A stretch of 64,000 nucleotides of DNA from Luteibacter anthropi (GCF_011759365.1 NZ_JAARLZ010000009.1:62001-126000); one strand, 5' to 3'. Counted from the first letter of the stretch, positions 30,426 to 40,307 are shown. Translations and numbers: made by a program. Notes: a model not told the origin generated them from the letters alone.

Positions 30426-31454
30426 ATGTCCGCCGCCCCCATCACCCGCGATGCCCATCTCCTCGACCCCGGCTTCGAACTGACGCTGCGCCCGATGCGT
30501 TACCCGAAGTTCTACGAGATGTACCGCGCTGCCATCCGCAACACCTGGACGGTGGAAGAAGTGGACTTCTCGCTCGACGTCACCGACCTGAAGTCGAAGA
30601 TGTCCGATGCCGACCGCCACCTCATCCATCGCCTCGTGGCCTTCTTCGCCACGGGCGACACGATCGTGTCGAACAACCTGGTGCTCAACCTGTACCAGCA
30701 CGTGAACTCGCCTGAAGCGCGCATGTTCCTCTCGCGCCAGCTGTACGAAGAAGCACTGCACGTGCAGTTCTACCTCACCCTGCTCGACACCTACATTCCG
30801 GAACCGTCGGAGCGCAACAAGGCCTTCGCCGCCATCGAGAGCATCCCCTCGATCCGCCAGAAGGGCGAGTTCTGCTTCAAGTGGATCGACTCCATCCAGG
30901 GTCTCAACCGCCTGGAAACCCGCGAGCACCGTCGTCAGTTCCTGCTGAACCTCATCTGCTTCGCCGCGTGCATCGAAGGCCTGTTCTTCTTCGCCGCCTT
31001 CGCCTACGTGTACTACCTGCGTTCGCGCGGCCTGCTGCACGGCCTGGCCTCGGGCACCAACTGGGTGTTCCGCGACGAGTCCGGCCACATGGCCTTCGCT
31101 TTCGACGTGGTGCGCACCGTGCGCGAGGAAGAGCCGGATCTCTTCGACGAAGAAATGCGCATGCAGGTCGAGGAAATGCTGGAAGACGCCATCGCCTGCG
31201 AAACGCAGTTCGCGCAGGACGTGCTCTCCGGTGGCGTGGCCGGCCTGTCGGTGAACGACATGCGCCAGTATCTCGAATACTGCGCCGACCAGCGTCTCGT
31301 GCAGCTCGACATGCCGAAGAAGTACGGCGCCAAGAACCCGTTCGACTTCATGGACCTGCAGGACGTCCAGGAACTCACCAACTTCTTCGAGCGCCGCGTC
31401 TCGTCGTACCAGGTGGGCGTGCAGGGCGAAGTGGCATTCGACCAGTCGTTCTGA
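30426..31454 (+). CDS. nrdB: Class I ribonucleoside-diphosphate reductase, beta subunit
   Basis: Houses the di-iron cofactor that starts catalysis. 342 residues from ATG 30426 (MSAAPITRDAHLLDPGFELT) with AGAGGTA-like Shine-Dalgarno. Metal ligands can be placed in FFATGDTIVSNNLVLN (Asp), YEEALHVQFYLTLLD (Glu and His), CIEGLFFFAAFAYVYYL (Glu) and RDESGHMAFAFDVV (Glu and His). A Tyr lies four residues after the ligand His in HVQFY, the position of the E. coli Y122 radical, which argues for a tyrosyl-radical enzyme rather than the Phe-containing class Ic. A terminator and REP pair follow. Confidence 0.94.
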   Translation: MSAAPITRDAHLLDPGFELTLRPMRYPKFYEMYRAAIRNTWTVEEVDFSLDVTDLKSKMSDADRHLIHRLVAFFATGDTIVSNNLVLNLYQHVNSPEARMFLSRQLYEEALHVQFYLTLLDTYIPEPSERNKAFAAIESIPSIRQKGEFCFKWIDSIQGLNRLETREHRRQFLLNLICFAACIEGLFFFAAFAYVYYLRSRGLLHGLASGTNWVFRDESGHMAFAFDVVRTVREEEPDLFDEEMRMQVEEMLEDAIACETQFAQDVLSGGVAGLSVNDMRQYLEYCADQRLVQLDMPKKYGAKNPFDFMDLQDVQELTNFFERRVSSYQVGVQGEVAFDQSF

Positions 31455-31469
31455 TCCACGACAAAACCC

Positions 31470-31586
31470 TGTAGGAGCGCGCCTTGCGCGCGACCGGATT
31501 GGCAACGCCCTGCGACTTGTGCGCGGGGCGTTGTTTTATTTGGGACGGCCTCGTTCTTCCGGTCGCGCGCGAGGCGCGCTCCTACA
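31470..31586. repeat. REP pair flanking the nrdB terminator
   Basis: Forward copy 31470-31497 and reverse copy 31559-31586 enclose the intrinsic terminator. Confidence 0.85.
31503..31540 (+). terminator. Intrinsic terminator after nrdB
   Basis: CAACGCCC...GGGGCGTTG stem followed by TTTTATTT. Confidence 0.8.
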
Positions 31587-31637
31587 GGGGATCGGGTCAT
31601 GCGGCGGTGCAGCATCCGGGATAGAATGGGCGTTACC

Positions 31638-32042
31638 ATGTCCGACCAATCCCCCATGCTCCCCATCGCACGTCCCACCGAGGCCCGTCTCCTCGAAATC
31701 GTCTTCCCCGACCACACCAACCACCTGGGCACGCTGTTCGGCGGCCAGGCGCTGGCGTGGATGGACAAGGCCGCCTTCCTCGCCGCCTCGCGCTACTCGC
31801 GCAAGGTGGTGGTCACCGCCCGCTCCGAGCAGGTGGATTTCCACGTACCGGTGCGTACCGGCCAGATGGTGGAACTGATCGCCACGGTGCTTTCCGTGGG
31901 CCGCACGTCGATGAAGGTCGACGTTGCCATGTACACCGAAGATCTCATCACGGGTGAGCGCGAGCTGTGCACGCGCGGCACGTTCGTGATGATTGCGCTG
32001 GGCGCAGACCACAAGCCGACGCCGATCGACCAGCCGGCCTGA
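31638..32042 (+). CDS. Acyl-CoA thioesterase (hotdog fold, YciA-like)
   Basis: 134 residues from ATG 31638 (MSDQSPMLPIARPTEARLLE); an in-frame ATG at 31626 adds four residues. The hotdog segment PDHTNHLGTLFGGQALAWMD with the catalytic Asn/His-Gly region, then EQVDFHVPVRTGQMVELIA, is the standard signature of the YciA/acyl-CoA thioester hydrolase family. It would hydrolyse acyl-CoAs in the cytosol. Monocistronic, flanked on both sides by REPs. Confidence 0.88.
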   Translation: MSDQSPMLPIARPTEARLLEIVFPDHTNHLGTLFGGQALAWMDKAAFLAASRYSRKVVVTARSEQVDFHVPVRTGQMVELIATVLSVGRTSMKVDVAMYTEDLITGERELCTRGTFVMIALGADHKPTPIDQPA

Positions 32043-32048
32043 TATTCC

Positions 32049-32196
32049 CCGGTCGCGCGCAAGGCGGCCTCCTGCAAACGCCGCTTCGATCCGGTCGCGC
32101 GCAAGGCGCGCTCCTGCAAATGCTGCTTGGGGCCGGTCGCGCGCAGGCGCGCTCCTACGGGGCGGTTTGTGTAGGAGCGCGCCTGCGCGCGACCGG
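32049..32196. repeat. Four REP elements
   Basis: Three reverse copies (from 32049, 32091 and 32133) and one forward copy (32170-32196) directly after the thioesterase gene. The first has drifted (AAGGCGGCCTCCTGC). Confidence 0.8.
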
Positions 32197-32239
32197 TGCA
32201 GGGCCTCCCTCGCCCTTCGATCATCTCGATCCCCCCCTG

Positions 32240-32270
32240 TTGACTTAGAGCGCACTCGAAGGCGTACGCT
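32240..32270 (+). promoter_or_regulatory. MerR-type promoter with 19-bp spacer
   Basis: TTGACT (32240-32245) and TACGCT (32265-32270) are separated by 19 bp, the over-long spacing that MerR-family activators correct by twisting DNA. The spacer contains TAGAGCGCACTCGA, an imperfect dyad suited to a MerR dimer. The expected transcript start is at or within a few bases of the merR ATG (32278). Confidence 0.7.
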
Positions 32271-32277
32271 TTCGTGC

Positions 32278-32711
32278 ATGCCCATCGCACTCACCATCGC
32301 CGAGGCCGCGCAAAGCAGCGGCCTTACCGCGTATACGTTGCGCTACTACGAGCAGATCGGCCTGATCGATCCCGTGCCGCGACGTAGCGGACAACGTGTC
32401 TACGGCGATGCCGAGATGCGGCTCATCACCTTCGTGCAGTGCCTGCGTGCCACCGGCATGCCCATGCGCGACATCCAGGAATACATGCGCCTGCGCCGCC
32501 TCGGCGACACGCAGGAAAGCATCCGCCTGCGCGGTGAACTGCTCGGCCACCACGCCGCCCACCTGCGCAATGAACTGGTCCTGCTTACGGAAACCATCGA
32601 GCGCCTCGACGCCAAGATCGCGCGCTACCGCGCACGCTACGAGAGCGACGTACCCCCAGCTTCCTCCTGCCAGACCACCGGCACATCCCCCTCGAAACGA
32701 AGGAGAAACGC

Positions 32712-32715
<4 letters not shown>
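32278..32715 (+). CDS. MerR-family transcriptional regulator
   Basis: 145 residues. N-terminal winged helix ([20 protein letters not shown], then [20 protein letters not shown]), followed by the long dimerisation helix ([20 protein letters not shown]). A single Cys in the tail (SSCQTT) gives no metal-binding pattern, so a non-metal effector is likely, as in the YhdM/SoxR-like or aldehyde-responsive subgroups. The start is at 32278, with almost no 5' leader if the promoter above is right. It overlaps the aldo/keto reductase by 4 bp and probably controls both. Confidence 0.88.
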
Positions 32716-33704
<989 letters not shown>

Positions 33705-33716
33705 GCCCGGGCGACC

Positions 33717-33751
33717 TATAATGGCGGTTTGTTGCCAGCAGCAAACCGCCA
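33717..33751 (+). promoter_or_regulatory. TATAAT box and long dyad at the queF start
   Basis: TATAAT at 33717-33722 is immediately followed by the dyad TGGCGGTTTG...CAAACCGCCA (33722-33751, 10-bp perfect arms, 10-bp centre), whose last base is the A of the queF ATG. It could be a repressor operator or an RNA hairpin that blocks translation initiation. Confidence 0.6.
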
Positions 33752-34578
33752 TGTCGTCTCCCGAACACTCGCCCCTGGGCAAGACCACCGTCTACGCCGA
33801 CCGTTACGACCCCAGCCTGCTCTTCCCGATTCCCCGCCAGGGCAAGCGCGACGAGATCGGCGTCACCACCGGCACCATGCCCTTCCACGGCGTGGACCTG
33901 TGGAACGGCTACGAGCTGTCCTGGCTCGATCCGCGCGGCAAGCCCATGGTGGCCGTGGCCGAGTTCCGCTTTCCGGCGACCACGCCGAACATCATCGAAT
34001 CCAAGTCGTTCAAGCTGTACCTGAACAGCTTCGCCCAGGAGACCGTCGCCTCCATCGACGCCCTGCGTGACACGCTGGCCCGCGACCTGTCCGCGGGCGC
34101 CGGTGGCCCGGTGGAAGTCACCCTGCACACGCCCGAGGCCCTGCGCGGCACGCCTATCGCCGAGCCGGAAGGCATCCTGCTCGACGCCATGGAGCTGGAC
34201 TTCGACAGCTATGGCCCGCCGCGTGCCGATTTCCTCGGTGCCCACGAGGGCGAAGTGCGTGAAGTGCTGGTCTCGCACCTGCTGCGCTCCAACTGCCCGG
34301 TGACCGGCCAGCCCGACTGGGGCAGCGTGCAGATCGCCTACACCGGCCGGCCGATCGACCGCGCCGGGCTGCTGCGCTACCTGGTGTCCTTCCGCAGCCA
34401 CACCGAATTCCACGAGCAGTGCGTCGAGCGAATCTTCATGGACCTGACTGCGCGCTGTGCGCCGGAAAGCCTCACGGTCTACGCGCGTTACACCCGTCGC
34501 GGCGGCCTGGATATCAACCCGTTCCGCAGCACCGACGCCTCCCTGCGCCCGGAAAATCCACGCGGTGCCCGCCAATGA
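33751..34578 (+). CDS. queF: NADPH-dependent 7-cyano-7-deazaguanine reductase
   Basis: Reduces preQ0 to preQ1 in queuosine tRNA modification, cytosolic. 275 residues, the long two-domain QueF form. The start is ATG 33751 ([20 protein letters not shown]); an upstream in-frame ATG at 33721 would lie inside the dyad. [15 protein letters not shown] is the QueF fingerprint. The catalytic Cys is in [16 protein letters not shown] and the substrate Glu in [17 protein letters not shown]. Monocistronic. Confidence 0.94.
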   Translation: MSSPEHSPLGKTTVYADRYDPSLLFPIPRQGKRDEIGVTTGTMPFHGVDLWNGYELSWLDPRGKPMVAVAEFRFPATTPNIIESKSFKLYLNSFAQETVASIDALRDTLARDLSAGAGGPVEVTLHTPEALRGTPIAEPEGILLDAMELDFDSYGPPRADFLGAHEGEVREVLVSHLLRSNCPVTGQPDWGSVQIAYTGRPIDRAGLLRYLVSFRSHTEFHEQCVERIFMDLTARCAPESLTVYARYTRRGGLDINPFRSTDASLRPENPRGARQ

Positions 34579-34707
34579 TGAACGGCGCATTCATGCGCTC
34601 TTCATTGGTCTTGCCTTTAGTTGTGTAGCCTGTAACCTGCCGCGGCGAAGGGGAATCGGCCCCGCGCCACCCTCCTGATACTGACAAGCACTTTCCGGAA
34701 TCCAGAC

Positions 34708-35310
34708 ATGAAGCTTTCCATGCGTTCGTCCGTCCTCGCCTCGGCCACCGTCGCCGGTCTGCTGGTCCTCACCGCCTGCGGCAAGAAGGACGAACAGCAG
34801 AACGCCGCTCCGGCCCCGGCCTCCACCGCCCCGGCCGCTGCTCCGGCTCCGGCATCGACCGCTCCGGCCGCCCAGGCCCCGGCAGCTGCCGGCACCGCCG
34901 CCGCCGCTCCCGCCGCCCAGCCGGCCGCTCCGGCTCCGGCTGCCGCGCCCGCGGCTGCCGCCGAATCGCTGAAGGTCGGTTCGGTCACCCTCGGCAACGC
35001 CGTCGGCGCCGACAAGAAGGTCGCCAAGGCCAAGACCGCCTTCGCCCCGAACGACAAGACCATTTACGCCTCGGTCGCCACCGAAGGCAGCACGGCCGGT
35101 GCCACGCTCGCCGCCAAGTGGACCTACCAGGACGGCGACACCGCCACCACGGTCAGCGATATCAGCCAGTCGATCAGCACCGACGGCCCGGCCGTCACCA
35201 CCTTCAAGGTGCAGAACCCGAACGAGTGGCCGGAAGGCAAGTACAAGGTCGTGATCTCGCTCAACGGCCAGGCCGTGGGCAACGAGGCGTTCGAAGTCAA
35301 GAAGAAGTAA
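34708..35310 (+). CDS. Ala/Pro-rich lipoprotein
   Basis: 200 residues. Lipoprotein signal 1-25 ending LLVLTACGKK (lipobox LTAC), then about 60 residues of Ala/Pro/Ser/Thr low complexity, which probably extends the protein from the membrane. A beta-rich C-terminal domain (about 88-200) follows: VGSVTLGNAVGADKKV and WPEGKYKVVISLNGQAVG. This ending resembles domains that read like the IgLike/BsuPI group of periplasmic proteins. No catalytic residues were recognised. Envelope role inferred. Confidence 0.75.
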   Translation: MKLSMRSSVLASATVAGLLVLTACGKKDEQQNAAPAPASTAPAAAPAPASTAPAAQAPAAAGTAAAAPAAQPAAPAPAAAPAAAAESLKVGSVTLGNAVGADKKVAKAKTAFAPNDKTIYASVATEGSTAGATLAAKWTYQDGDTATTVSDISQSISTDGPAVTTFKVQNPNEWPEGKYKVVISLNGQAVGNEAFEVKKK

Positions 35311-35336
35311 TGGTAGGAGCGCGCCTGCGCGCGACA
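35311..35336 (+). repeat. REP after lipoprotein gene
   Basis: Forward REP lacking the first T (GGTAGGAGCGCGCCTGCGCG...), directly after the TAA stop. Confidence 0.75.
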
Positions 35337-35379
35337 GCCTATAAAACGGTGAAGCGGGATACCTAACCCGCGACACCAG

Positions 35380-35413
35380 GAAAAAGGCGCGGCCCAGGCC
35401 GCGCCTTTTTCTT
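35380..35413 (+). terminator. Intrinsic terminator after lipoprotein gene
   Basis: AAAAAGGCGCGGCC...GGCCGCGCCTTTTT: strong GC stem flanked by A and T runs, so it could work in both directions. Confidence 0.85.
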
Positions 35414-35423
35414 TACGTCTCCT

Positions 35424-35492
35424 TGTAGGAGCGCGCCTCGCGCGCGACCGGGTGCTCGCGAAAACCGGTCGCGCGCAAGGCGCGCTCCTACA
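35424..35492. repeat. REP pair
   Basis: Forward copy 35424-35451 and reverse copy 35465-35492 with a short gap. Confidence 0.85.
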
Positions 35493-35640
35493 GGGTGCTA
35501 TCGAATGTTTGTGAGGAAGTCGCATAGGGCCGGTGAGATAGCGTCTCACCGCTCACAGACACCGCCTTCAACCGCCCGATGCTCGAATGGCACCGCACCC
35601 GGACGACCGGGCTGCCCCATCATCCACCGGAGACCTCGCC

Positions 35641-35814
35641 ATGCTGCATTGGGCCGTCATCTTCTTCGTGATCGCCATCATCGCCGCGATCTTCGGCTTC
35701 ACCGGCATCGCTGCCGGCGCCGCCAGCATCGCGAAGATCCTGTTCGTCGTGTTCCTGATCCTGTTTATCCTTTCGCTGCTGTTCGGCGGTTTCCGTCGCG
35801 GCCCACGCGTATAG
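35641..35814 (+). CDS. DUF1328 small membrane protein (YtjA-like)
   Basis: 57 residues, two transmembrane helices (about 4-26 [19 protein letters not shown] and 30-50 [20 protein letters not shown]) ending in a basic tail. The [15 protein letters not shown] start is the DUF1328 fingerprint. Members are often stress or stationary-phase induced, with unknown function. The start is ATG 35641, three bases after CTCGCC and without an obvious strong Shine-Dalgarno (GGAGACC 8 nt upstream). Confidence 0.88.
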   Translation: MLHWAVIFFVIAIIAAIFGFTGIAAGAASIAKILFVVFLILFILSLLFGGFRRGPRV

Positions 35815-35838
35815 CGCGAAAGACACCGAGTGACAGGA

Positions 35839-35870
35839 GAAACGCCCCGGCCCCAGACCGGGGCGTTTCT
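35839..35870. terminator. Bidirectional terminator
   Basis: GAAACGCCCCGGCC...GACCGGGGCGTTTC stem with flanking A/T between the convergent DUF1328 and dienelactone hydrolase genes. Confidence 0.85.
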
Positions 35871-35877
35871 TCATGTG

Positions 35878-36576
35878 TCAGCCGCGCAGCTTTTCGCGGA
35901 AGAACGCACGCGTGCGCGCATTTGCACGAGCAGCGTCATCTGCATGGAAATGCGCACCGTTGGGGCGGGCGAACGCGTGATCGCGACCTTCGTACACATG
36001 GATCTCGACATGCGGGTTGGTATCGAGACCATCGACGATCCGTGCGATGGCTGCCTTGTCCATGAACTTGTCTTCGCCTGCCAGATGAATGAGCAGCGGT
36101 GTTTTCGAGTCCTTCGCACGGTCGACGAATTCATCCGTACGGCTGCCGTAATACTCGGCGGCAGCGTCTACCTTGCCACGGGCCGCCGTGATAAAGGTCA
36201 GCAGACCGCCGAGGCAGTAACCCGTGACACCGACGCGTTCGCCGGCTCCAGGCAGGTTGCGCACGGCGTCGATGGTGGCTTCGATGTCATCGGCTGCCTT
36301 GTCGAGATCGAGGCGCAGGTAATAGTCGAGCGCCTGCTTCCAGTCTTCCTCGCTGTGTTCCGACAGCAGGATGCCCGGCTTGAAGCGCCAGAACAGGTCG
36401 GGCGCCACGGCAAGATAGCCTTCGCGTGCCCAGCCATCCGCGATGCTGCGGATGCCTTCGGTCAGGCCGAAGATCTCCTGGATCACGATGACGACCGGGG
36501 CGGGCGTGATCGCCGGGCGGGCCACGTAGGCGTGGAAGGCACCGTCGGGGGTGGAAATGGTGAGTGAATCGCTCAT
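35878..36576 (-). CDS. Dienelactone hydrolase family protein
   Basis: Cytosolic alpha/beta hydrolase with a cysteine nucleophile, 232 residues from ATG 36576 (MSDSLTISTPDGAFHAYVAR). VIQEIFGLTEGIRSIADGWA is the conserved DLH entry, VTGYCLGGLLTF carries the nucleophile Cys, HLAGEDKFMD the Asp and YEGRDHAFARPNGAHF the His. Such enzymes hydrolyse dienelactones or related lactones, but many chromosomal copies have no known substrate. It is divergent from the GlxA-type regulator, 76 bp apart. Confidence 0.9.
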   Translation of the reverse strand: MSDSLTISTPDGAFHAYVARPAITPAPVVIVIQEIFGLTEGIRSIADGWAREGYLAVAPDLFWRFKPGILLSEHSEEDWKQALDYYLRLDLDKAADDIEATIDAVRNLPGAGERVGVTGYCLGGLLTFITAARGKVDAAAEYYGSRTDEFVDRAKDSKTPLLIHLAGEDKFMDKAAIARIVDGLDTNPHVEIHVYEGRDHAFARPNGAHFHADDAARANARTRAFFREKLRG

Positions 36577-36652
36577 GGCAGGCTCCGGGTAATGTGACTG
36601 GCCCCCAAAGTAGACCTGCATGGCCCTTCCCGCAGTTGGCTAAACTGACGCC

Positions 36653-37618
36653 ATGCATGGCAAAACTGACAACGCTGCGGCCGAGGTGGGGCTGGTGCTC
36701 TATCCGGGTGCCCAGGAAGCGGCCATCCGTGGGCTGACCGACCTGTTTCTCATCGCCGACCGCCAGATGCGACGAGGTGATACCGATGCGCCACCGGCGC
36801 TTCGCGTGAGTCATTACGACAGCGATGCTAGGCGGGCCTTCGATTCGGCCCCGCGCTCGCGCGGAACACCCCGGGCGCTCGTGCTTCCGCCAAGCGTCGA
36901 AGATCCCCTGGCCGCGCGATTCCATCCGCCCATGGCGACATGGCTGCATGCAAGACATGGCGATGGCGCCCTGCTGGCAGGCGTCTGCTCGGGCGTATTT
37001 GCGCTGGCGTCGTCGGGGGCGCTGGGTGGCCGGCTTGTCACCGCGCATGGCATGTATGCACAGGAACTGGCGCGACGACATCCCGATATCCGGGTGGAGG
37101 CAGATCGCGGACTGCTGGATGACGGCCCCGTTGTAACCGGGGCCGGCTTGATGTCATGGACCGCCGTGGGCCTGCGTCTTGTAGAGCGCCTGCTCGGCTC
37201 TCAGGTGATGCTGGATACCGCGCGATATATGCAGGTGGACCCGCCGGGCGTCAGCGACACCGAACAGCATGTGTTCGCTCCCGGTTTCGATCATGGCGAT
37301 GCCGCCGTACTCCGCGTGCAGCACCGGCTGCATCGCGCCGGTACGCAGTGGGCCTCCATCGCCACCATGTCGGGCGAAGCCGGTCTGGGAGAGCGTACGT
37401 TTCTGCGTCGCTTCCAGAAGGCCACCGGCATGAGCCCCACGGCGTACTGCCAACACCTGCGCGTGGCGGAAGCATGCTCCATGCTGGGCAGCACCCGCTG
37501 GCCCATCGACCGCATCGCATACCTGGTGGGCTATGAAGACACCGGATCGTTCCGCCGCATCTTCCTGCGCATCACCGGCAAGTCCCCCGGCGACTACCGC
37601 CGCCAACCCTCCATGTAG
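36653..37618 (+). CDS. GlxA-type AraC regulator (DJ-1/PfpI plus HTH)
   Basis: 321 residues: an N-terminal DJ-1/PfpI-like domain (about 10-185) with GVCSGVFALASSGALGG, where the nucleophile-elbow Cys is present, then an AraC helix-turn-helix pair (about 215-315) with GLGERTFLRRFQKATGMSP and GYEDTGSFRRIFLRITGKSP. GlxA/FtrA-type regulators commonly control catabolic or stress genes; the divergent dienelactone hydrolase is a likely target. The stop codon TAG is formed by a REP. Confidence 0.9.
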   Translation: MHGKTDNAAAEVGLVLYPGAQEAAIRGLTDLFLIADRQMRRGDTDAPPALRVSHYDSDARRAFDSAPRSRGTPRALVLPPSVEDPLAARFHPPMATWLHARHGDGALLAGVCSGVFALASSGALGGRLVTAHGMYAQELARRHPDIRVEADRGLLDDGPVVTGAGLMSWTAVGLRLVERLLGSQVMLDTARYMQVDPPGVSDTEQHVFAPGFDHGDAAVLRVQHRLHRAGTQWASIATMSGEAGLGERTFLRRFQKATGMSPTAYCQHLRVAEACSMLGSTRWPIDRIAYLVGYEDTGSFRRIFLRITGKSPGDYRRQPSM

Positions 37619-37699
37619 GAGCGCGCCTGCGCGCGACCGGTTATCGCGAAAGATTTCAGCATTTTCGCCATACCGGTCGCGCGCAGGCGCGCTCCTACA
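37614..37699. repeat. REP pair forming two stop codons
   Basis: The forward copy (37614-37640) supplies the TAG of the regulator (37616-37618). The reverse copy (37673-37699) supplies the TAG of the histidine kinase on the other strand (CTA at 37695-37697). Confidence 0.9.
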
Positions 37700-39002
37700 G
37701 GAGGGTGAGGGTGGCTGTCAGGCCGCCGCCTTCGCGGTTGGCGAGTTTGAGGTCGCCGCCCGTGGAGCGGATGAGCTGGGTGGCGATGGCGAGGCCCAGG
37801 CCGGCGCCGCCCGTATCGCGATTGCGGGAGCTTTCCAGGCGGTAGAAGGGTTGCAGCACGTCTTCCAGTTTGTCTTCGGGGATGCCGGGACCACGGTCGG
37901 ATACCGTGATGCGCAGGCCGTCCTTGCCGTTGCGTTCCAGTCCCACTTCCGCCGCGCCTGCGTACTTCAACGCATTGTCGATGAGGTTGCCCAGCACGCG
38001 GCGTAGGGCCTGCTGGCGAACCGTAGCCGTGCCTTCGATGCGACCGGTGAGCATCACATCCTGCCCCACGTCCTGATAATCGAAGACGAGACTTTCCAGG
38101 AAGTCCGACGGATCGATACGCACCGGCACTTCCGAGCCGCCATGCGCACTGCGCGCATAGGCCACGCCTTCGCGCACCAGATGCTGCATTTCCAAGAGGT
38201 CGTTGAGCAGGCGATCGCGTTCGGGCGTGCACTCCAGCGACTCCGCACGCAGGCGCATGCGCGTGATCGGCGTTTGCAGGTCGTGCGAGATGGACGCCAG
38301 GATATGCAGGCGCTCCTTCAGATAAAGGCTGATGCGGTCCTGCATCTCGTTGAACGCCGTGGCCGCCTGCGCCACTTCCGTGGGCCCTTCCTGGCTCATG
38401 CGTGGACCGTCCGTGCCGGGACGGATCGATTCCGCCGCCTGCGCGAGATACGCCAGCGGACGCGTGGCCAGACGCACGGCCAGCCAGGTGAATACGAGCA
38501 GCAGGATCATCTGCAAGATGAAAACGAAAGGCAGCCAGTCGGCGACCGGCACACCACGCGGCATCACCAACAAGGTAAGCGCCGAACCATCGTGCAGGGT
38601 GAAATGCACCTGATAACGCTCGGGCTTCGTCGAGATGGTGTCGCCGTAAACCTTGTAATCCGGCCCAACCTCCTTCTCAATCATCCGCGTGATGTCGCGC
38701 GATCGCTGCGATACCAGCGGCACGCCATGTTCGCCGTGGCCGATGAGAAACCGGTAATTGTCGCGCGCCAGCCGCCCCACCCACACCGGACGCTCGCTGG
38801 CCGGAAGGCGGTCGAACATCGCCACCGACGTGCTCACCTCATGTTCGAGCGTGTCGAGCATCACCGTGGTGGCGCTCGTATATCGCTCGTAGAACATCAG
38901 CCCGAACGACAGCACATGTGCCAGCAACAGGCCGGAGAAGATGATCAGGTAAAGCCGCGAGGCCATGCTGCGCGGCCACCATGGGCGACGGGCCTGTGTC
39001 AC
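37695..39002 (-). CDS. Sensor histidine kinase
   Basis: 435 residues, inner membrane. Transmembrane helices at about 14-36 and 160-182 enclose a periplasmic sensor of about 120 residues. HAMP about 183-236 (LATRPLAYLAQAAESIRPGT), H-box LASISHDLQTPITRMRLRAE and HATPase motifs NLIDNALKYA, DRGPGIPEDKLEDVLQPFYR and GGAGLGLAIA. The pattern resembles the EnvZ/RstB/QseC kind. It overlaps the response regulator by 4 bp and is the third gene of the redoxin-regulator-kinase unit. Signal unknown; the redoxin suggests envelope redox or metal stress. Confidence 0.92.
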   Translation of the reverse strand: MTQARRPWWPRSMASRLYLIIFSGLLLAHVLSFGLMFYERYTSATTVMLDTLEHEVSTSVAMFDRLPASERPVWVGRLARDNYRFLIGHGEHGVPLVSQRSRDITRMIEKEVGPDYKVYGDTISTKPERYQVHFTLHDGSALTLLVMPRGVPVADWLPFVFILQMILLLVFTWLAVRLATRPLAYLAQAAESIRPGTDGPRMSQEGPTEVAQAATAFNEMQDRISLYLKERLHILASISHDLQTPITRMRLRAESLECTPERDRLLNDLLEMQHLVREGVAYARSAHGGSEVPVRIDPSDFLESLVFDYQDVGQDVMLTGRIEGTATVRQQALRRVLGNLIDNALKYAGAAEVGLERNGKDGLRITVSDRGPGIPEDKLEDVLQPFYRLESSRNRDTGGAGLGLAIATQLIRSTGGDLKLANREGGGLTATLTLL

Positions 39003-39754
39003 GCCACGTCTCCGTGCACCGTCACCGGCATGCAGAAGACATAGCCTTCGCTGCGCACCGTCTTGATATAGCCCTGGTCCTTCGCGTCATCGCGCAGACG
39101 CTGGCGAAGGCGGCTCACCAGCAGATCGATGGAGCGGTCGAACAGCTCCGCATCGCGGCCCTGCGTGAGGTTGAGCAGCTGGTCGCGCGAGAGCACGCGC
39201 TGCGGATGATCCAGAAACACACGCAACAGGCGGAACTCCGCACCGCTCAGCGCGACCACCGTGCCGTCTTCATCCAGCAGGTGACGCGCCGTGGTATCCA
39301 GGCGCCAGCGCCCGAACGACAGCGAGTGCGTGGTTTCCGTAATGCGCAGGTTCGGCGGCAGCATGCGCGTGCGGCGGATCACGGCCTTGATGCGCGCCAG
39401 CAGCTCGCGCGGCGAGAACGGCTTGGTGACGTAGTCATCGGCGCCCATCTCCAGGCCAATGATGCGATCGGTCTCGTCATCGCGCGCGGTGAGCAGCAGC
39501 ACCGGCACCGCGCGATGGCGTCCGCCGCGCAGGTTGCGGCACAGCACGAGGCCATCGTCGCCGGGCATCATGATGTCGAGCACCACGAGGTCGAAGGCCG
39601 AGGTGTCCAGCTGCGCCATCATCTCGCGGCCGTCGGCGGCGGGCGTGGCGCGAAGGCCGTTCTTGCGCAGGTATTCCACCACGCCGGTACGGATGCCATG
39701 GTCGTCGTCGACGACGAGGATGTGGTCGATGTGTTCCAAGTGCTGATTCCCCAT
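38999..39754 (-). CDS. OmpR-family response regulator
   Basis: 251 residues. Receiver domain (about 10-125) with acidic pocket VVDDDHG, phospho-Asp in LVVLDIMMPGDDG and Lys in VTKPFSPRELLARIKAV. The winged-helix Trans_reg_C domain (about 145-245) has LSGAEFRLLRVFLDHPQRVLSR and DRSIDLLVSRLRQRL. It pairs with the kinase immediately downstream (ATGA-type overlap) and lies 16 bp after the redoxin gene. Confidence 0.93.
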   Translation of the reverse strand: MGNQHLEHIDHILVVDDDHGIRTGVVEYLRKNGLRATPAADGREMMAQLDTSAFDLVVLDIMMPGDDGLVLCRNLRGGRHRAVPVLLLTARDDETDRIIGLEMGADDYVTKPFSPRELLARIKAVIRRTRMLPPNLRITETTHSLSFGRWRLDTTARHLLDEDGTVVALSGAEFRLLRVFLDHPQRVLSRDQLLNLTQGRDAELFDRSIDLLVSRLRQRLRDDAKDQGYIKTVRSEGYVFCMPVTVHGDVA

Positions 39755-39770
39755 CTATGGCGCGGACCGG

Positions 39771-40307
39771 TCAGGCCTTGCGCAGCAGTTCGCGGACCCG
39801 GGCTTCGGTGTCCTCGTAGTTTCCTTCACCCACGTGCCGGTAAACAATGTTGCCGTCGCGGTCGATCAGGTACTGGGCCGGCCAGAAGCGATTGCCGAAG
39901 GCGTCCCAGGTGCGATAACCGTTGTCGGTGGCCACGGGCCAGGTGATGCCGAAGCGACGGATGGCCGCCTGCACACCCGCCGGATCGCGCTCTTCGTCGA
40001 ACTCGGGCGTATGCACGCCCACCACCACCAGGCCGTCCATCGCATAGCGCTCGTACAGCGCCTTGACGTGCGGCGTGACGTGCGCGCAGTTGATGCAGTC
40101 CCACGTCCAGAACTCCACCAGCACCACCTTGCCGCGCAGACCGGCCATGGTGAGCGGTTCGGAGTTGAACCAGCGATCGATGCCGACGAACTCCGGCGCC
40201 TTCGTGACGGGCACCGGGTCGCTTGCACTGGCGAAGCCCACGGGCCACGCGGCCGAAACGGCGATGAGCAAGGCCACCAGGGCCACGGCGATGCGATAGG
40301 GAGTCAT
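39771..40307 (-). CDS. Secreted thioredoxin-like redoxin
   Basis: 178 residues: signal peptide 1-29 (MTPYRIAVALVALLIAVSAA, cleavage near ASASD), then a thioredoxin fold with the active site WDCINCAH (CxxC). FGNRFWPAQYLIDRDGNIVYRHVGEGNYED is typical of DipZ/TlpA C-terminal redoxin domains. It would reduce or oxidise thiols in the periplasm. First gene of the unit with the two-component system. It lies 290 bp from, and divergent to, the Ohr/bufferin operon, whose products are Cys-rich exported peptides, so a functional link is possible. Confidence 0.86.
   Translation of the reverse strand: MTPYRIAVALVALLIAVSAAWPVGFASASDPVPVTKAPEFVGIDRWFNSEPLTMAGLRGKVVLVEFWTWDCINCAHVTPHVKALYERYAMDGLVVVGVHTPEFDEERDPAGVQAAIRRFGITWPVATDNGYRTWDAFGNRFWPAQYLIDRDGNIVYRHVGEGNYEDTEARVRELLRKA

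Noticed and set aside
27461..30445. 994-codon open frame opposite nrdA.
   Set aside because: Antisense shadow; it runs through the riboswitch and a REP, and has no family features.
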